From Gallionella sp. (GTDB taxonomy: Bacteria > Pseudomonadota > Gammaproteobacteria > Burkholderiales > Gallionellaceae): a stretch of DNA of 64,000 nt. The stretch lies in assembly GCA_017880865.1 (NCBI GenBank), contig JADGRL010000008.1:20480-84479 (forward strand). The letters run 5' to 3'. Position 1 is the stretch's first letter, and each line of letters begins with the position of its first letter. A model generated the notes under the pieces. That model worked only from the letters and a program-made list of their open reading frames with translations, did no database searches and had not been told where the DNA came from. This document shows positions 54,239 to 62,558 of the stretch, piece by piece. The translations under genes were made by a program, and so were the position numbers.

Positions 54239-56167
54239 ATGACCCATAAAACCGTCATATCACTCCTCGTTGCCCTTTCGGTATTCGTTCTTTCGATTAC
54301 CTGCTATAGGCTTGGCTTTTTTGAAAAGCCCGAGTTCTTCGTCTACGATACTCAGGCAAAACTGTTGCGTTCCGAAAAGGAAACGAACACCAGGATCAAG
54401 GTCATTCTTGTGGATGAGGCTGCACTCAAGTCTATGGCTGACATCGCAGGCAGGTGGCCGTGGCCTCGCGCCATCTGGTCAGACCTGATCGATTATCTTT
54501 CGCTGGGAGGCGCGCGCGCCGTGCTTTTCGATGTCCTGTTCCTGGAAAAGCAGGATAAGGTGAACGACAAAGCGCTCTACAGCGCGACGATGGCCTCACA
54601 GAACGCCTATCACAGCATGATGATCAGACGCGAAGAGGCGGACAACGAGGCAAACAGCTACGCTGAGGTAGGCAGGCCACTCCCCGTTGAGTTCGTAAAC
54701 CGTTTCGCGCTGAAAAATGTGACTGGGTCGCTAACCAAAAAGCCCGGCACAGAAAACAATGATTTTGCGCTGCCCGTCGCCGGATTGACACAGATCTCAA
54801 AAGGTATAGCCGTGGTCGAGTTCACCCCGGATAGCGACAGCGGGTATCGGCGAACCAAGCCCTTGCGCGAATATCAGGGAAAGTATTTCCCGGTGCTCGG
54901 CCTGGCTCCCTTTATTGACAGCATGACCCCAATCAATATCCAGAAACATGCCATTACGATCAACGACCGCGTCATCCCCACCGACGATAACGGCAACAGT
55001 ATCATCAACATGTACGGCCTGAGTAAAGTGGACACCTATTCCTTGAGTGGCGTGTTTGCATCACTGCAAAAAATCAGGAAAGGTGATGTGGAAGATATTC
55101 TGGTGAACCCCGATGTGTTCAGGGACAGCATCGTGTTCATCGGCACCAGTGCCATCGGGACATCTGACCTCAAGGCGATTCCGATGTTCGCCAGCGCGCC
55201 CGGCGTGATGCTCCATGCCTTCATGGCGAACAATTATCTCCAGAACGATTTCATGAGTCCGCCCGACAAGAGGCTGACGTATCTTTCCATGCTCATCGGC
55301 GTGTTTCTCACGTCATGGGCGGTGATGTTCTCCAAGCGGTTATCGATCAGGGTTCTCCTGCCGTTGTCCATGCTTGCAATCTATATCGGCTATGCGCTGA
55401 TCTCGTTCAAGTTGAACATGCAGGTTGAAATGGTGCCGTTCATTTTTACCACGTTCTCGACGGGATTCCTTTCCTTCGGTTATCTGACTTTTACCGAGGG
55501 TGCTGAGAAGCGAATGGTTTCGCATCTTTTTTCCCAGTATGTTTCCCAGGATGTGCTCGATGAGGTGTTGAATAATTATGAGGAGTACCTGAAGACGAGC
55601 ACGGGCCAGAAGGTTGAGATCACGGTGCTTTTCTCCGATATCAGGGGGTTCACGACCATGTCGGAGAACGAGCAACCCGAAAAGATTGTTGAAATGCTGA
55701 ATGTGCATTTCACGGTTATGGCGGATATCATCCTGAAGCATAACGGGACGATCGATAAATACATCGGCGATGCGATCATGGCTTTTTGGGGCGCACCAGT
55801 TAAAACGGAGGAGCATGCTGAACGGGCGGTTCTGGCCGGTCAAGAGATGCTGGAGGGGCTCAAAGAAGTCAACCGGATTTTGAAGGAGCGCGGGTTCGAG
55901 CACGAGATCAAGATCGGCATCGGCATTAATACGGGCGTAGTCACGATCGGGAATATCGGCTCCGAAAAGAAGAAGAACTATACCGTCGTCGGAGATGCGG
56001 TCAACCTGTCTTCCCGGATCGAGAGCATCACCAAGGAGTATGGGACGCCCTTGCTCTTTTCGGCGTACACCTATGAGAAAATCAAGAATAAGATAAAATG
56101 CAAAAGCATCGGTAATGTCAAGGTAAAGGGCCGGGAACAGTCGGTCGATATATACACTGTGGAATAG
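54239..56167 (+). CDS. CHASE2-domain class III adenylate cyclase
   Basis: A 642-residue membrane cyclase. An N-terminal helix (residues 5-25) precedes an extracytoplasmic CHASE2 sensor (FFVYDTQAKLLRSE, VILVDEAAL, WPWPRAIWSDLIDYLSLGGARAVLFDVLF). Three helices near residues 340-425 lead to the catalytic domain (about 456-642) with metal ligands Asp467 (FSDIRGFTT) and Asp511 (YIGDAIMAFWG), Lys507, Asp586 and Arg593 (VVGDAVNLSSRIES). Lys507/Asp586 favour ATP over GTP. The start lacks a clear ribosome-binding site. It heads the operon with the SH3 and M48 genes. Confidence 0.92.
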   Translation: MTHKTVISLLVALSVFVLSITCYRLGFFEKPEFFVYDTQAKLLRSEKETNTRIKVILVDEAALKSMADIAGRWPWPRAIWSDLIDYLSLGGARAVLFDVLFLEKQDKVNDKALYSATMASQNAYHSMMIRREEADNEANSYAEVGRPLPVEFVNRFALKNVTGSLTKKPGTENNDFALPVAGLTQISKGIAVVEFTPDSDSGYRRTKPLREYQGKYFPVLGLAPFIDSMTPINIQKHAITINDRVIPTDDNGNSIINMYGLSKVDTYSLSGVFASLQKIRKGDVEDILVNPDVFRDSIVFIGTSAIGTSDLKAIPMFASAPGVMLHAFMANNYLQNDFMSPPDKRLTYLSMLIGVFLTSWAVMFSKRLSIRVLLPLSMLAIYIGYALISFKLNMQVEMVPFIFTTFSTGFLSFGYLTFTEGAEKRMVSHLFSQYVSQDVLDEVLNNYEEYLKTSTGQKVEITVLFSDIRGFTTMSENEQPEKIVEMLNVHFTVMADIILKHNGTIDKYIGDAIMAFWGAPVKTEEHAERAVLAGQEMLEGLKEVNRILKERGFEHEIKIGIGINTGVVTIGNIGSEKKKNYTVVGDAVNLSSRIESITKEYGTPLLFSAYTYEKIKNKIKCKSIGNVKVKGREQSVDIYTVE

Positions 56168-56254
56168 CGTCAGCATACGGGCTGCTTATGTAGTGCACAC
56201 CAGCGAAGTGAAACGCGCCAATTTCGGGCATCATTTGAAGACTAGGAGGACACG

Positions 56255-56743
56255 ATGAAAAAACAACCGCTATTATTTGTGATATTTACGGTATGCATGC
56301 TCTTTGCCACGGTGCTGCATGCAGAGTCGGTGTATTACGTTCAAAGCAACAATGCAAAGATTTGGCTCAGCGCTTCATTCAAGTCCAAGGTGATCGCCGA
56401 GGTCGGGAAGGGCAAAATGCTCACCTCGACAGGTCTGGAAGGTCGCTGGGTCAAAGTAAAAATTGAGGGCAAAGAAGGCTATGTCCCATCCCTGCTTTTA
56501 TCTACGCATCCACCCTTTGAAAAAACGGTGGTCATCAGGGCGGAAGATTCAGAGATCAAGCAGGGGGTGCGTCGCAGAGCCTCATCCTTCTCGAGCGCTG
56601 CCGCCGCCCGTGGATTGACTAAAGAAGACCGCAGGCGTGATGATGTCGAAGAGGGTGTTGATTATGTCGCCCTGAAAAAAATGGAATCCCTGTCGTTAAC
56701 CGCTGATGAAGTCACGCAATTTACGATAGGGGGCAAGCCATGA
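56255..56743 (+). CDS. Exported bacterial SH3-domain protein
   Basis: A 162-residue protein with a signal peptide (KKQPLLFVIFTVCMLFATVLHA, cut before ES). Residues about 25-85 form a bacterial SH3 domain (YYVQSNNAKIWLSASFKSKVIAEVGKGKML, GRWVKVKIEGKEGYVPSLLL). The tail has an Arg-rich RRRASSFSSAAAARGL block and a charged helix. Such domains bind peptidoglycan or other proteins. A strong AGGAGG precedes the start; the stop overlaps the protease gene (ATGA). Confidence 0.88.
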   Translation: MKKQPLLFVIFTVCMLFATVLHAESVYYVQSNNAKIWLSASFKSKVIAEVGKGKMLTSTGLEGRWVKVKIEGKEGYVPSLLLSTHPPFEKTVVIRAEDSEIKQGVRRRASSFSSAAAARGLTKEDRRRDDVEEGVDYVALKKMESLSLTADEVTQFTIGGKP

Positions 56744-57639
56744 GATTACCTACTTTCTTCACCCTGACGATACTGGCTGCAACATGCTTGGCCTTGCCGA
56801 TGACCACCTATGCAGCCGATCAAAACTGGCGCGAACGTGCATCGGCGGAACAGGTCGTCACTGAGGGCGACGTCGGGGCGGAAATTACATTCGGAAGGGA
56901 AATTTCCGCAAGAATACTGGGGAGATATAAACCTTACGACAATCCAGCTCTGGTCAAATACGTCAGCCTTGTCGGTCTTTCGCTAGCACGAAGCACGAAC
57001 AGGCCGGAACTGGAATATCACTTCATGATTCTCGATACCAATGAAGTGAATGCCTATGCCGCACCCGGAGGCTATGTATTTGTAACCAAAGGCGCGCTGC
57101 TGCTGATGAAAGACGAGTCTGAACTTGCAGGAGTGCTTGCGCATGAAATTGCGCACGTCACAGAAAAGCATGTCGTGAAGGAGTTGAAAATAAAGGGAGT
57201 CGATGACACTGTCACATCAGGACTGGCACAACTGGTGGGCGCCAGTTCTGAAGCCGCTCGAACCGCTTTTGCGCAGGCCGTCGACAAGGGTCTCGATATC
57301 ATATTCAGGAATGGTTATAAGCGGGAAGATGAAATGCAAGCCGACAGAACCGCCGTCACTATCAGCGCGCTGAGTGGCTATAGCTCAGCTGGGCTCGCCA
57401 GATATCTGGATCGCATCAGTACGATCAAAGAAAGTGTTCCTGACACCAATCAGAAACTCAAGAACCAGAAATCTCAGGATCAAAGGCCCGTTGATCAGAA
57501 TACTGAAGACACGACACATCCGTCATTCACCGCCAGGATAGCCCAGATCAACGCGGTCATCGCAAATGACGGCATAGACACTGGCGGACTGGCAACCAAC
57601 AAAGAGCGTTTCGACGCTACGGTTAAAAATCTGAAATAA
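56740..57639 (+). CDS. M48-family zinc metalloprotease, exported
   Basis: A 299-residue periplasmic protease. After a signal peptide (cut after TTYAA near residue 26) the zinc site is HEIAH at residues 135-139 (preceded by VLA), with third ligand Glu198 in EDEMQAD. AAPGGYVFVTKGALLLM and THPSFTARIAQI are typical of the BepA/YfgC-like group. BepA-type enzymes help outer-membrane protein assembly and quality control. It is translationally coupled to the SH3 protein, so the two may act together in the periplasm. Confidence 0.92.
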   Translation: MRLPTFFTLTILAATCLALPMTTYAADQNWRERASAEQVVTEGDVGAEITFGREISARILGRYKPYDNPALVKYVSLVGLSLARSTNRPELEYHFMILDTNEVNAYAAPGGYVFVTKGALLLMKDESELAGVLAHEIAHVTEKHVVKELKIKGVDDTVTSGLAQLVGASSEAARTAFAQAVDKGLDIIFRNGYKREDEMQADRTAVTISALSGYSSAGLARYLDRISTIKESVPDTNQKLKNQKSQDQRPVDQNTEDTTHPSFTARIAQINAVIANDGIDTGGLATNKERFDATVKNLK

Positions 57640-57670
57640 ACCGGGAAAATATAACTGACCTGTTAAGTCG

Positions 57671-57706
57671 TTAATAGCGCCTCCGTGTTCACTGAGGCGC
57701 TATTAA
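57671..57706. terminator. Thirteen-pair inverted repeat between convergent genes
   Basis: TTAATAGCGCCTC and GAGGCGCTATTAA form a perfect 13-pair stem with a 10-base loop. It begins 31 bases after the protease stop and its right arm covers the stop codon of the convergent outer-membrane gene. There is no strong T-run on either side, so it could be a bidirectional terminator of the weak type or a 3'-end stabiliser. Confidence 0.65.
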
Positions 57707-58962
57707 TATGACGACGACAGGAATAGTAGCCAGCCGAGCGTGGAGGCGTTTTGAACGCTGTTGGGGTCGCTGGTAATCTGCGACTGGCCCTTGCCACCAC
57801 TTATGCTCCCGCCCAAGGTGACCGATGAGCTTCCTGAGAAGTTGGAAAGGCTCAGACTTGCGCCGTACATATTGATGTGCTCCTCAATATTCGTGACACC
57901 TGCCTGAATAGCCGGGGTATTCGCCCGGTTGGTAAAGAGTCCCGCCCTGACGGCCCATTTTTTGGACAGATAATATTCTGTCCCAAGCGCCGCGTTCATG
58001 GTCGCCACTTTGTCGCCAAAGGTCGGGTCTGTTACTGCGGAGTGATAGCTAAAGTCGCCCGAGACAATAAGGCTGCTGCTGGCGAAATAGGCCGCGCCGA
58101 TGGCGGTGCTGATCGGGTATTGTCTTTTGGCGTTGAAATTTGTAAGTTTGGGCGCTTGTATCGAGGTTGTTGGGGCGCTAACGGGGCAACCAACCGCAGT
58201 AGCATTATTATCCCAGCAAGTCGTCTGGCTGACAGCATCAGAGGTCAATACATAGGTTTGGGATAATGAAAAACCGAGAGACAGCTTTTCTACCGGTGAC
58301 CAGGCCACGCCGAGAATAGGCCTCACCCCTTTTTCGCTCAGCTTGTAATTGTAATTTGTCCACTGGTTAGAATTAGTTGCGTCGATTCTTTCTTTAAACT
58401 GATTGACGATGAGTTGGGCTTCGCGCTGATGCACATAGAGCGTGACACCGACCGATAGATCATCGCTGATCTCTGCAGCTAATGTTGGGCCGTAATTGAA
58501 GGTGTTATCCTTATTGTTCAGGTTGATGGTAAAGCGCGAGACGGAAGTTGAGACATTGGTAAAGGTCTGGATCTGGACTTCGTTGACGGCATCCGGTACG
58601 GCATAGGAGAAACCGAGCTTGAATTTGCCGACGGGCTTGACGATGCCAAAAAAATTCGCCAACAGCGCGGAAGATTTGCGTTCAAACGGCTGTCCGCCGA
58701 TGACATTATCGTATTTCTTGGACTGAGAGTTGTAGGTGTTGACGCTCGCGGAAAAGTTCTTGTCGCCCACATAGGCGATGCCTGCCGGGTTATAGTACAT
58801 GCCGGTGGCATCATCGGAAATCGCGGTGTAGGCGCCGCCCATGCCGGATGCTCGATCACCGATCAACAGATTGTTATAGTGAAATTCGTCCGCAGCAGCG
58901 TATTTCCCGAAAACCAGCAGCAACACCGTTGATAATAAAATCCCTCGCGACAAGTTACTCAT
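57703..58962 (-). CDS. OmpP1/FadL/PorV-like outer-membrane protein
   Basis: A 419-residue beta-barrel protein with a signal peptide (cut after YAAA near residue 24). The mature N-terminus LLIGDRASGMGGAYTAISDDATGMYYNPAGIA is the hallmark of the OmpP1/FadL-type family, and alternating beta strands continue to a C-terminal Tyr. One Cys pair (TTCW...VGCP) lies near residue 255. FadL-like proteins transport hydrophobic compounds. A clear neighbour-based substrate is not evident. Confidence 0.82.
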   Translation of the reverse strand: MSNLSRGILLSTVLLLVFGKYAAADEFHYNNLLIGDRASGMGGAYTAISDDATGMYYNPAGIAYVGDKNFSASVNTYNSQSKKYDNVIGGQPFERKSSALLANFFGIVKPVGKFKLGFSYAVPDAVNEVQIQTFTNVSTSVSRFTINLNNKDNTFNYGPTLAAEISDDLSVGVTLYVHQREAQLIVNQFKERIDATNSNQWTNYNYKLSEKGVRPILGVAWSPVEKLSLGFSLSQTYVLTSDAVSQTTCWDNNATAVGCPVSAPTTSIQAPKLTNFNAKRQYPISTAIGAAYFASSSLIVSGDFSYHSAVTDPTFGDKVATMNAALGTEYYLSKKWAVRAGLFTNRANTPAIQAGVTNIEEHINMYGASLSLSNFSGSSSVTLGGSISGGKGQSQITSDPNSVQNASTLGWLLFLSSSY

Positions 58963-59051
58963 TTCAGTCCCCCCTTAAAATAATATTCTCAATATCCCGT
59001 TAACGGTATTTTGACAATGAAATTCCGCAATACAAACATTTACTCGCCAAG

Positions 59052-59897
59052 CTAAAACATTTTCCCCAAGCGCAAGTTTACGCCAAGGTTTTTGGTTTTG
59101 CTCGCGGGTTCATAAACCGTGATGTTTCTATTGGTGACACTGTCGCGGTAGGTGACATTGGGGCTGCGCCCCAACTGCCAGTATTCGAAATACGGCTCCA
59201 GTATCAGCGTGATGTTTCCGGGGAGTGCCGTATGCGATGTCAGCATCAGACGCAGGCCGTCTTGGCTTGCCAAATTCAAGCTAGGGGCAATATTGTAAGC
59301 GCCTCTGAAATCGACGTATATGGCCGGGTCTATCGGTTTAATCCAGCCGATGTCCACCACCAGATTCGAGGTGTCACGTTGATACGCGATAACTTTTGCG
59401 CCCAGCCACGCGTATCCCCAGCGGTAGGATTCAAATAGCCCGCCAGCGGCGCCAGGCTGGATATTCCTGTCCCAGCGGCGGTAGCCCAAACCGGCATAAG
59501 GCATGATCGGATAACGTTCTCCGAACCAGCGCCCCAGCCGCAGCGCCACATCACCGACGCCTTCGTCGGTTTGAGTGTTGTACGGCACACCCGCCTGGGT
59601 TTGTCCGGTGTAGGCCACACGCCCATAGTGATAACTTGCGCTGCTCTCCCATTCCCAATCAGTGAGCCGCTGGCCAAACCTGAACGACAGCCCCGGAATG
59701 CCGCCCAGCTCCCGGTCCAGCGTAGTACCGGCATCGCTATATTCGGTGTAATAGAAGCGCTGCGCCGAAACACCGAATTCAGCCGTGAAAGCACCCGGCT
59801 GCGACGCCTCGGCCGCGCACCCGTTTGAAGATAACACCAGCACAAAAAAAAGAGCGCCACAACATCGGGCGCTCTTGCTGGTTGAGATTAAATTCAA
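59052..59897 (-). CDS. Predicted outer-membrane beta-barrel protein
   Basis: A protein of about 281 residues from a TTG at 59897 (a TTG at 59909 is also in frame; there is no ATG before the signal sequence). SARCCGALFFVLVLSSNGCAAEA looks like a signal peptide, and the body has amphipathic beta strands (FSFRFGQRLTDWEWESSASYHYGRVAY) ending in Phe, as outer-membrane barrels do. No family is recognised. The terminator of the upstream lipoprotein gene lies inside the codons for this signal peptide, so expression may depend on read-through. Confidence 0.6.
   Translation of the reverse strand: MNLISTSKSARCCGALFFVLVLSSNGCAAEASQPGAFTAEFGVSAQRFYYTEYSDAGTTLDRELGGIPGLSFRFGQRLTDWEWESSASYHYGRVAYTGQTQAGVPYNTQTDEGVGDVALRLGRWFGERYPIMPYAGLGYRRWDRNIQPGAAGGLFESYRWGYAWLGAKVIAYQRDTSNLVVDIGWIKPIDPAIYVDFRGAYNIAPSLNLASQDGLRLMLTSHTALPGNITLILEPYFEYWQLGRSPNVTYRDSVTNRNITVYEPASKTKNLGVNLRLGKMF
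59844..59876 (-). terminator. Strong intrinsic terminator inside the next gene's 5' end
   Basis: On the minus strand AAGAGCGCC, a nine-base loop and GGCGCTCTT form a perfect nine-pair stem followed by eight T in total (59851-59844). It begins 18 bases after the lipoprotein stop (59894) but falls within the signal-peptide codons of the outer-membrane gene at 59897. This is among the best terminator matches in the window. Confidence 0.85.
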
Positions 59898-60946
59898 AGT
59901 GCAGCCCAAGATACAGTCGTAGTCGTTGCTGGATTGGTGCCATCGTTTACAACCTGGGTAACCGTACCATTTGCATTGGCGGTCAGCGTAATGCTGCTGC
60001 CATTAGCGCCGGTGATCACCATCTTGCCAGCGGTAGGGTTGGCTGCACCCGTGCCAGTGAAAGGAACAGGCGTAGTGATGTCGATATCTCCGTTCAGGGC
60101 CGCGCAGTTGGTGGTCATCGTGTACGATTCGCTGTAATTTCCAGTTACGGGAGCCCCTGGGGCATCTTGCAAGTCAGCAATCGAGAAATTCTTCAATGTG
60201 AACGCGCCGTCAACCGAGCTGTTCATTGCGAGCGAGGTGCCCGATATCGTGGCCGTCAGTGTCGTGCCGTTATTGCTGGTGGCTATGTTAAAGCCGCCCG
60301 AGATGGTGGACGTATCGGTCGTCATGCTTGGGGCCGCTACGACGCTCGAAAAGTTGGTGAAAGTCATGGCGATCGATGAGACCTTCGGCGATGCCACTGT
60401 GCCCAAGCCGGTCTGGCTGGAAACGGTCATTGCAAAGCCCCCGTTTAACGTTTCGGTAGCACCAGCAGCCACAGGGCTGGGAGATACGCAGGCATTGAAC
60501 GTCATCGAAGCACTGGTAATGGCAGTTGCGGTACCTTGGATGTCGATCGTCTCAGAATTGGGTGATCCGGCCGTAGCTACAGCGAAAGTAGCGCAATTAA
60601 GAGTCATTGGGAATCCAGCCATAGAAACTCCGACTACACCAGTTGGTGCAGTCGATAGTTTCAAGGTTTCCACGCGCTTGATTTGAGCGAGGGCGATATT
60701 AATCAGGCTTTGCTGGGGAGCAGTGGGTGTACCACGACCAGCGATAGCAGCGCCGCTGGAACCGCTTTGTGCCGTCGCCTTGGATGAGCTGACCGCGCCT
60801 TTGGAGACAGCGGCGGCGTTGGTGGTCGTGATGCTCACCTTCGCTGCTGCAGGAGTGCCGGCTGAAGAACTGCTTCCGCCCCCGCCACAACCCGTCGCGA
60901 GTAAAGCAACACCACAGGCAATAAGTGCTAATTGTATTTTTTTCAT
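59894..60946 (-). CDS. Ser/Thr/Gly-rich lipoprotein of unknown function
   Basis: A lipoprotein of 350 residues from the ATG at 60946, which has GGAG six bases upstream. MKKIQLALIACGVALLATGC is a lipoprotein signal with Cys20 as the acylated residue; GGGGSSSS follows as a linker. The rest is rich in Ala, Thr, Ser and Gly with a beta-strand pattern and few charged residues. No domain is recognised. It has its own leader hairpin and a strong terminator, so it is probably a single-gene unit. Confidence 0.75.
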   Translation of the reverse strand: MKKIQLALIACGVALLATGCGGGGSSSSAGTPAAAKVSITTTNAAAVSKGAVSSSKATAQSGSSGAAIAGRGTPTAPQQSLINIALAQIKRVETLKLSTAPTGVVGVSMAGFPMTLNCATFAVATAGSPNSETIDIQGTATAITSASMTFNACVSPSPVAAGATETLNGGFAMTVSSQTGLGTVASPKVSSIAMTFTNFSSVVAAPSMTTDTSTISGGFNIATSNNGTTLTATISGTSLAMNSSVDGAFTLKNFSIADLQDAPGAPVTGNYSESYTMTTNCAALNGDIDITTPVPFTGTGAANPTAGKMVITGANGSSITLTANANGTVTQVVNDGTNPATTTTVSWAAL

Positions 60947-60983
60947 GACATTCTCCATTAATTAAAAAAGAAAGGAATCATTT

Positions 60984-61005
60984 AATTCCACGGCAGCGTG
61001 GAATT
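60984..61005 (-). promoter_or_regulatory. Hairpin in the lipoprotein leader
   Basis: AATTCCACG and CGTGGAATT form a perfect nine-pair stem around a four-base loop, about 38 bases upstream of the lipoprotein ATG. On the transcribed strand it is followed by a T-rich stretch (TTTCTTTTTT), so it could act as an attenuator or as a 5'-end stabiliser. Confidence 0.45.
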
Positions 61006-61118
61006 GGAAAATCCATTTTAGACTTACGGATAAAAAAAGCAAGCGCGGCAGGATAGCGCGCCACAGGTATGGTTCAGGGTGTAACAAACCTTCAATTCGC
61101 TAAATAATATTGAATAGT

Positions 61119-61176
61119 GTAGAGGCGTGATTTACCTCGAAGAGGTTCTTGCACCCTTTGGGTGTCGCGCCCCTAC
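61119..61176. repeat. 58-bp palindromic element, possibly interspersed
   Basis: The ends GTAGAGGCGTGA and TCGCGCCCCTAC are inverted repeats matching at 10 of 12 positions. Inside are two smaller stems, ACCTC-GAA-GAGGT and CACCC-TTT-GGGTG. The element lies in the 287-base gap between corC and the lipoprotein gene, with no reading frame. Its layout resembles REP/MITE-like repeats but I see only one copy in this window. Confidence 0.5.
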
Positions 61177-61233
61177 CGAGTCATTTGAAACATTAAATTA
61201 AATTGGATTTAACGAAGCGGCCTTGGTTCCTAC

Positions 61234-62094
61234 TTATACGGCATCCGCAGATTTCTTACGTTCGACCAGCACGGAATATAACCTGCGGCTATCCGCCCGC
61301 AGCACGGTGACGGTGAGTTTGCCGATGTGAATGTGGTCGCCGCGCTTGGGCAACTGGCCGGCGGCTTGGAGCACCAGCCCGCCTACCGTATCGCATTCCT
61401 CATCGCTGAAATCGGTACCGAGTGCGGCATTAAAATCGGCGATCACGGTGTCGGCCTTGACGCGATACTGGCCGGCCGCATCCGCGATGATGTTGTCTTC
61501 GTCATCGTCAAAATCATATTCATCCTCGATGTCGCCGACGATTTGTTCCAGCACGTCCTCGATGGTCACCATGCCGGATACGCCGCCGTATTCGTCCACT
61601 ACCAGCGCGATGTGGTTGCGGTTGCTGCGAAAATCGCGCAGCAGCACGTTGAGGCGTTTTGATTCCGGTACAAACACGGCAGGGCGCAACATGTCGCGCA
61701 CATCGAATTCTTCACCGGCGTAATAGCGCAGCAGATCTTTGGCCAGCAGGATGCCGATGATGTTGTCTTTGTCGCCGTCGGTCACAGGGAAGCGCGAGTG
61801 CGCGGTTTCGATGACGAAGGGAATAAACTTTTCCGGCGGCTCGCTGATGTCGATGACATCCATTTGTGCACGCGGAATCATGATTTCGCGCACCTGCCGT
61901 TCGGAAACCTGCATCACGCCTTCCATCATGGAGAGCGCGTCGGCATCCAGCAAGTTGCGTTCATAAGCGGAATGCAGCAGTGCGATGAGCTGCTCACGGT
62001 CTTCAGGTTCGCGCAGCAGCATCGTGGAAAGACGTTCTAGCAGGCTGGGTTTATGACTTGCGGGTGAGTCCATGCGTGGTTGGGTCGTGTTCAA
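61234..62094 (-). CDS. corC: CorC/HlyC-family CBS-pair protein
   Basis: A 286-residue protein with no membrane segment. Two CBS domains span about residues 70-195 (MIPRAQMDVIDI, IIGILLAKDLL, HIALVVDEYGGVSGMVTIEDVLEQIVGDIEDEYD) and the CorC_HlyC domain follows (DTVGGLVLQAAGQLPKRGDHIHI). Family members (YbeX) are linked to Mg/Co efflux and ribosome homeostasis. It overlaps ybeY by 4 bases; the miaB-ybeY-corC order is normal except that ybeZ (phoH-like), usually between miaB and ybeY, is missing. Confidence 0.92.
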   Translation of the reverse strand: MNTTQPRMDSPASHKPSLLERLSTMLLREPEDREQLIALLHSAYERNLLDADALSMMEGVMQVSERQVREIMIPRAQMDVIDISEPPEKFIPFVIETAHSRFPVTDGDKDNIIGILLAKDLLRYYAGEEFDVRDMLRPAVFVPESKRLNVLLRDFRSNRNHIALVVDEYGGVSGMVTIEDVLEQIVGDIEDEYDFDDDEDNIIADAAGQYRVKADTVIADFNAALGTDFSDEECDTVGGLVLQAAGQLPKRGDHIHIGKLTVTVLRADSRRLYSVLVERKKSADAV

Positions 62095-62558
62095 TAAGGA
62101 TCAGGATAACGTAATTTTAGCATCAGTGCGGATTCCAATGCTTCCATCCGGGCGGCATCAGCGTCAGTCTCGTGCTCAAAGCCTTGCAGATGAAGGGCCG
62201 CGTGCAGCGTGAGATGCGCGTAATGCGCCAGCATATCCTTGTGCTGCGCGGCCGCTTCCCTAGCCACGACCGGCGCGCAGATGATGACATCACCATAAAG
62301 CAAACTGGCATCGCCGAACGTAGGATCAGCATCGTCATAGACAAAAGTCAGCACGTTGGTGGCGTAATCCTTGCTGCGATAATTCTTGTTCAACTCGCGC
62401 CCTTCCGCCTCGTCGACAATGCGCAAGGTGAGGCTCACATCCTGTTGCAGCGCAACCTTGATCCAGCGCCGAAATTGCGCGCGGGTCGGCAAATGTTGAG
62501 CGTCAGTGACGTATTGAACAGTCAAGGAAAGCTTATGAGACGGAAGTTTAGCGCTCAT
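62091..62558 (-). CDS. ybeY: Endoribonuclease YbeY
   Basis: A metalloprotein of 155 residues from the ATG at 62558 (an ATG four codons earlier at 62570 is also in frame). The zinc motif [21 protein letters not shown] near residue 115-135 matches HxxxHxxGxx[22 protein letters not shown] is the second conserved block. YbeY takes part in 16S rRNA 3'-end maturation and ribosome quality control. Its start overlaps the miaB stop region. Confidence 0.95.
   Translation of the reverse strand: MSAKLPSHKLSLTVQYVTDAQHLPTRAQFRRWIKVALQQDVSLTLRIVDEAEGRELNKNYRSKDYATNVLTFVYDDADPTFGDASLLYGDVIICAPVVAREAAAQHKDMLAHYAHLTLHAALHLQGFEHETDADAARMEALESALMLKLRYPDPY

Noticed and set aside
55340..56176. 278-aa minus-strand ORF opposite the cyclase
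   Set aside because: It is the antisense shadow of the cyclase catalytic region, with no motif of its own.
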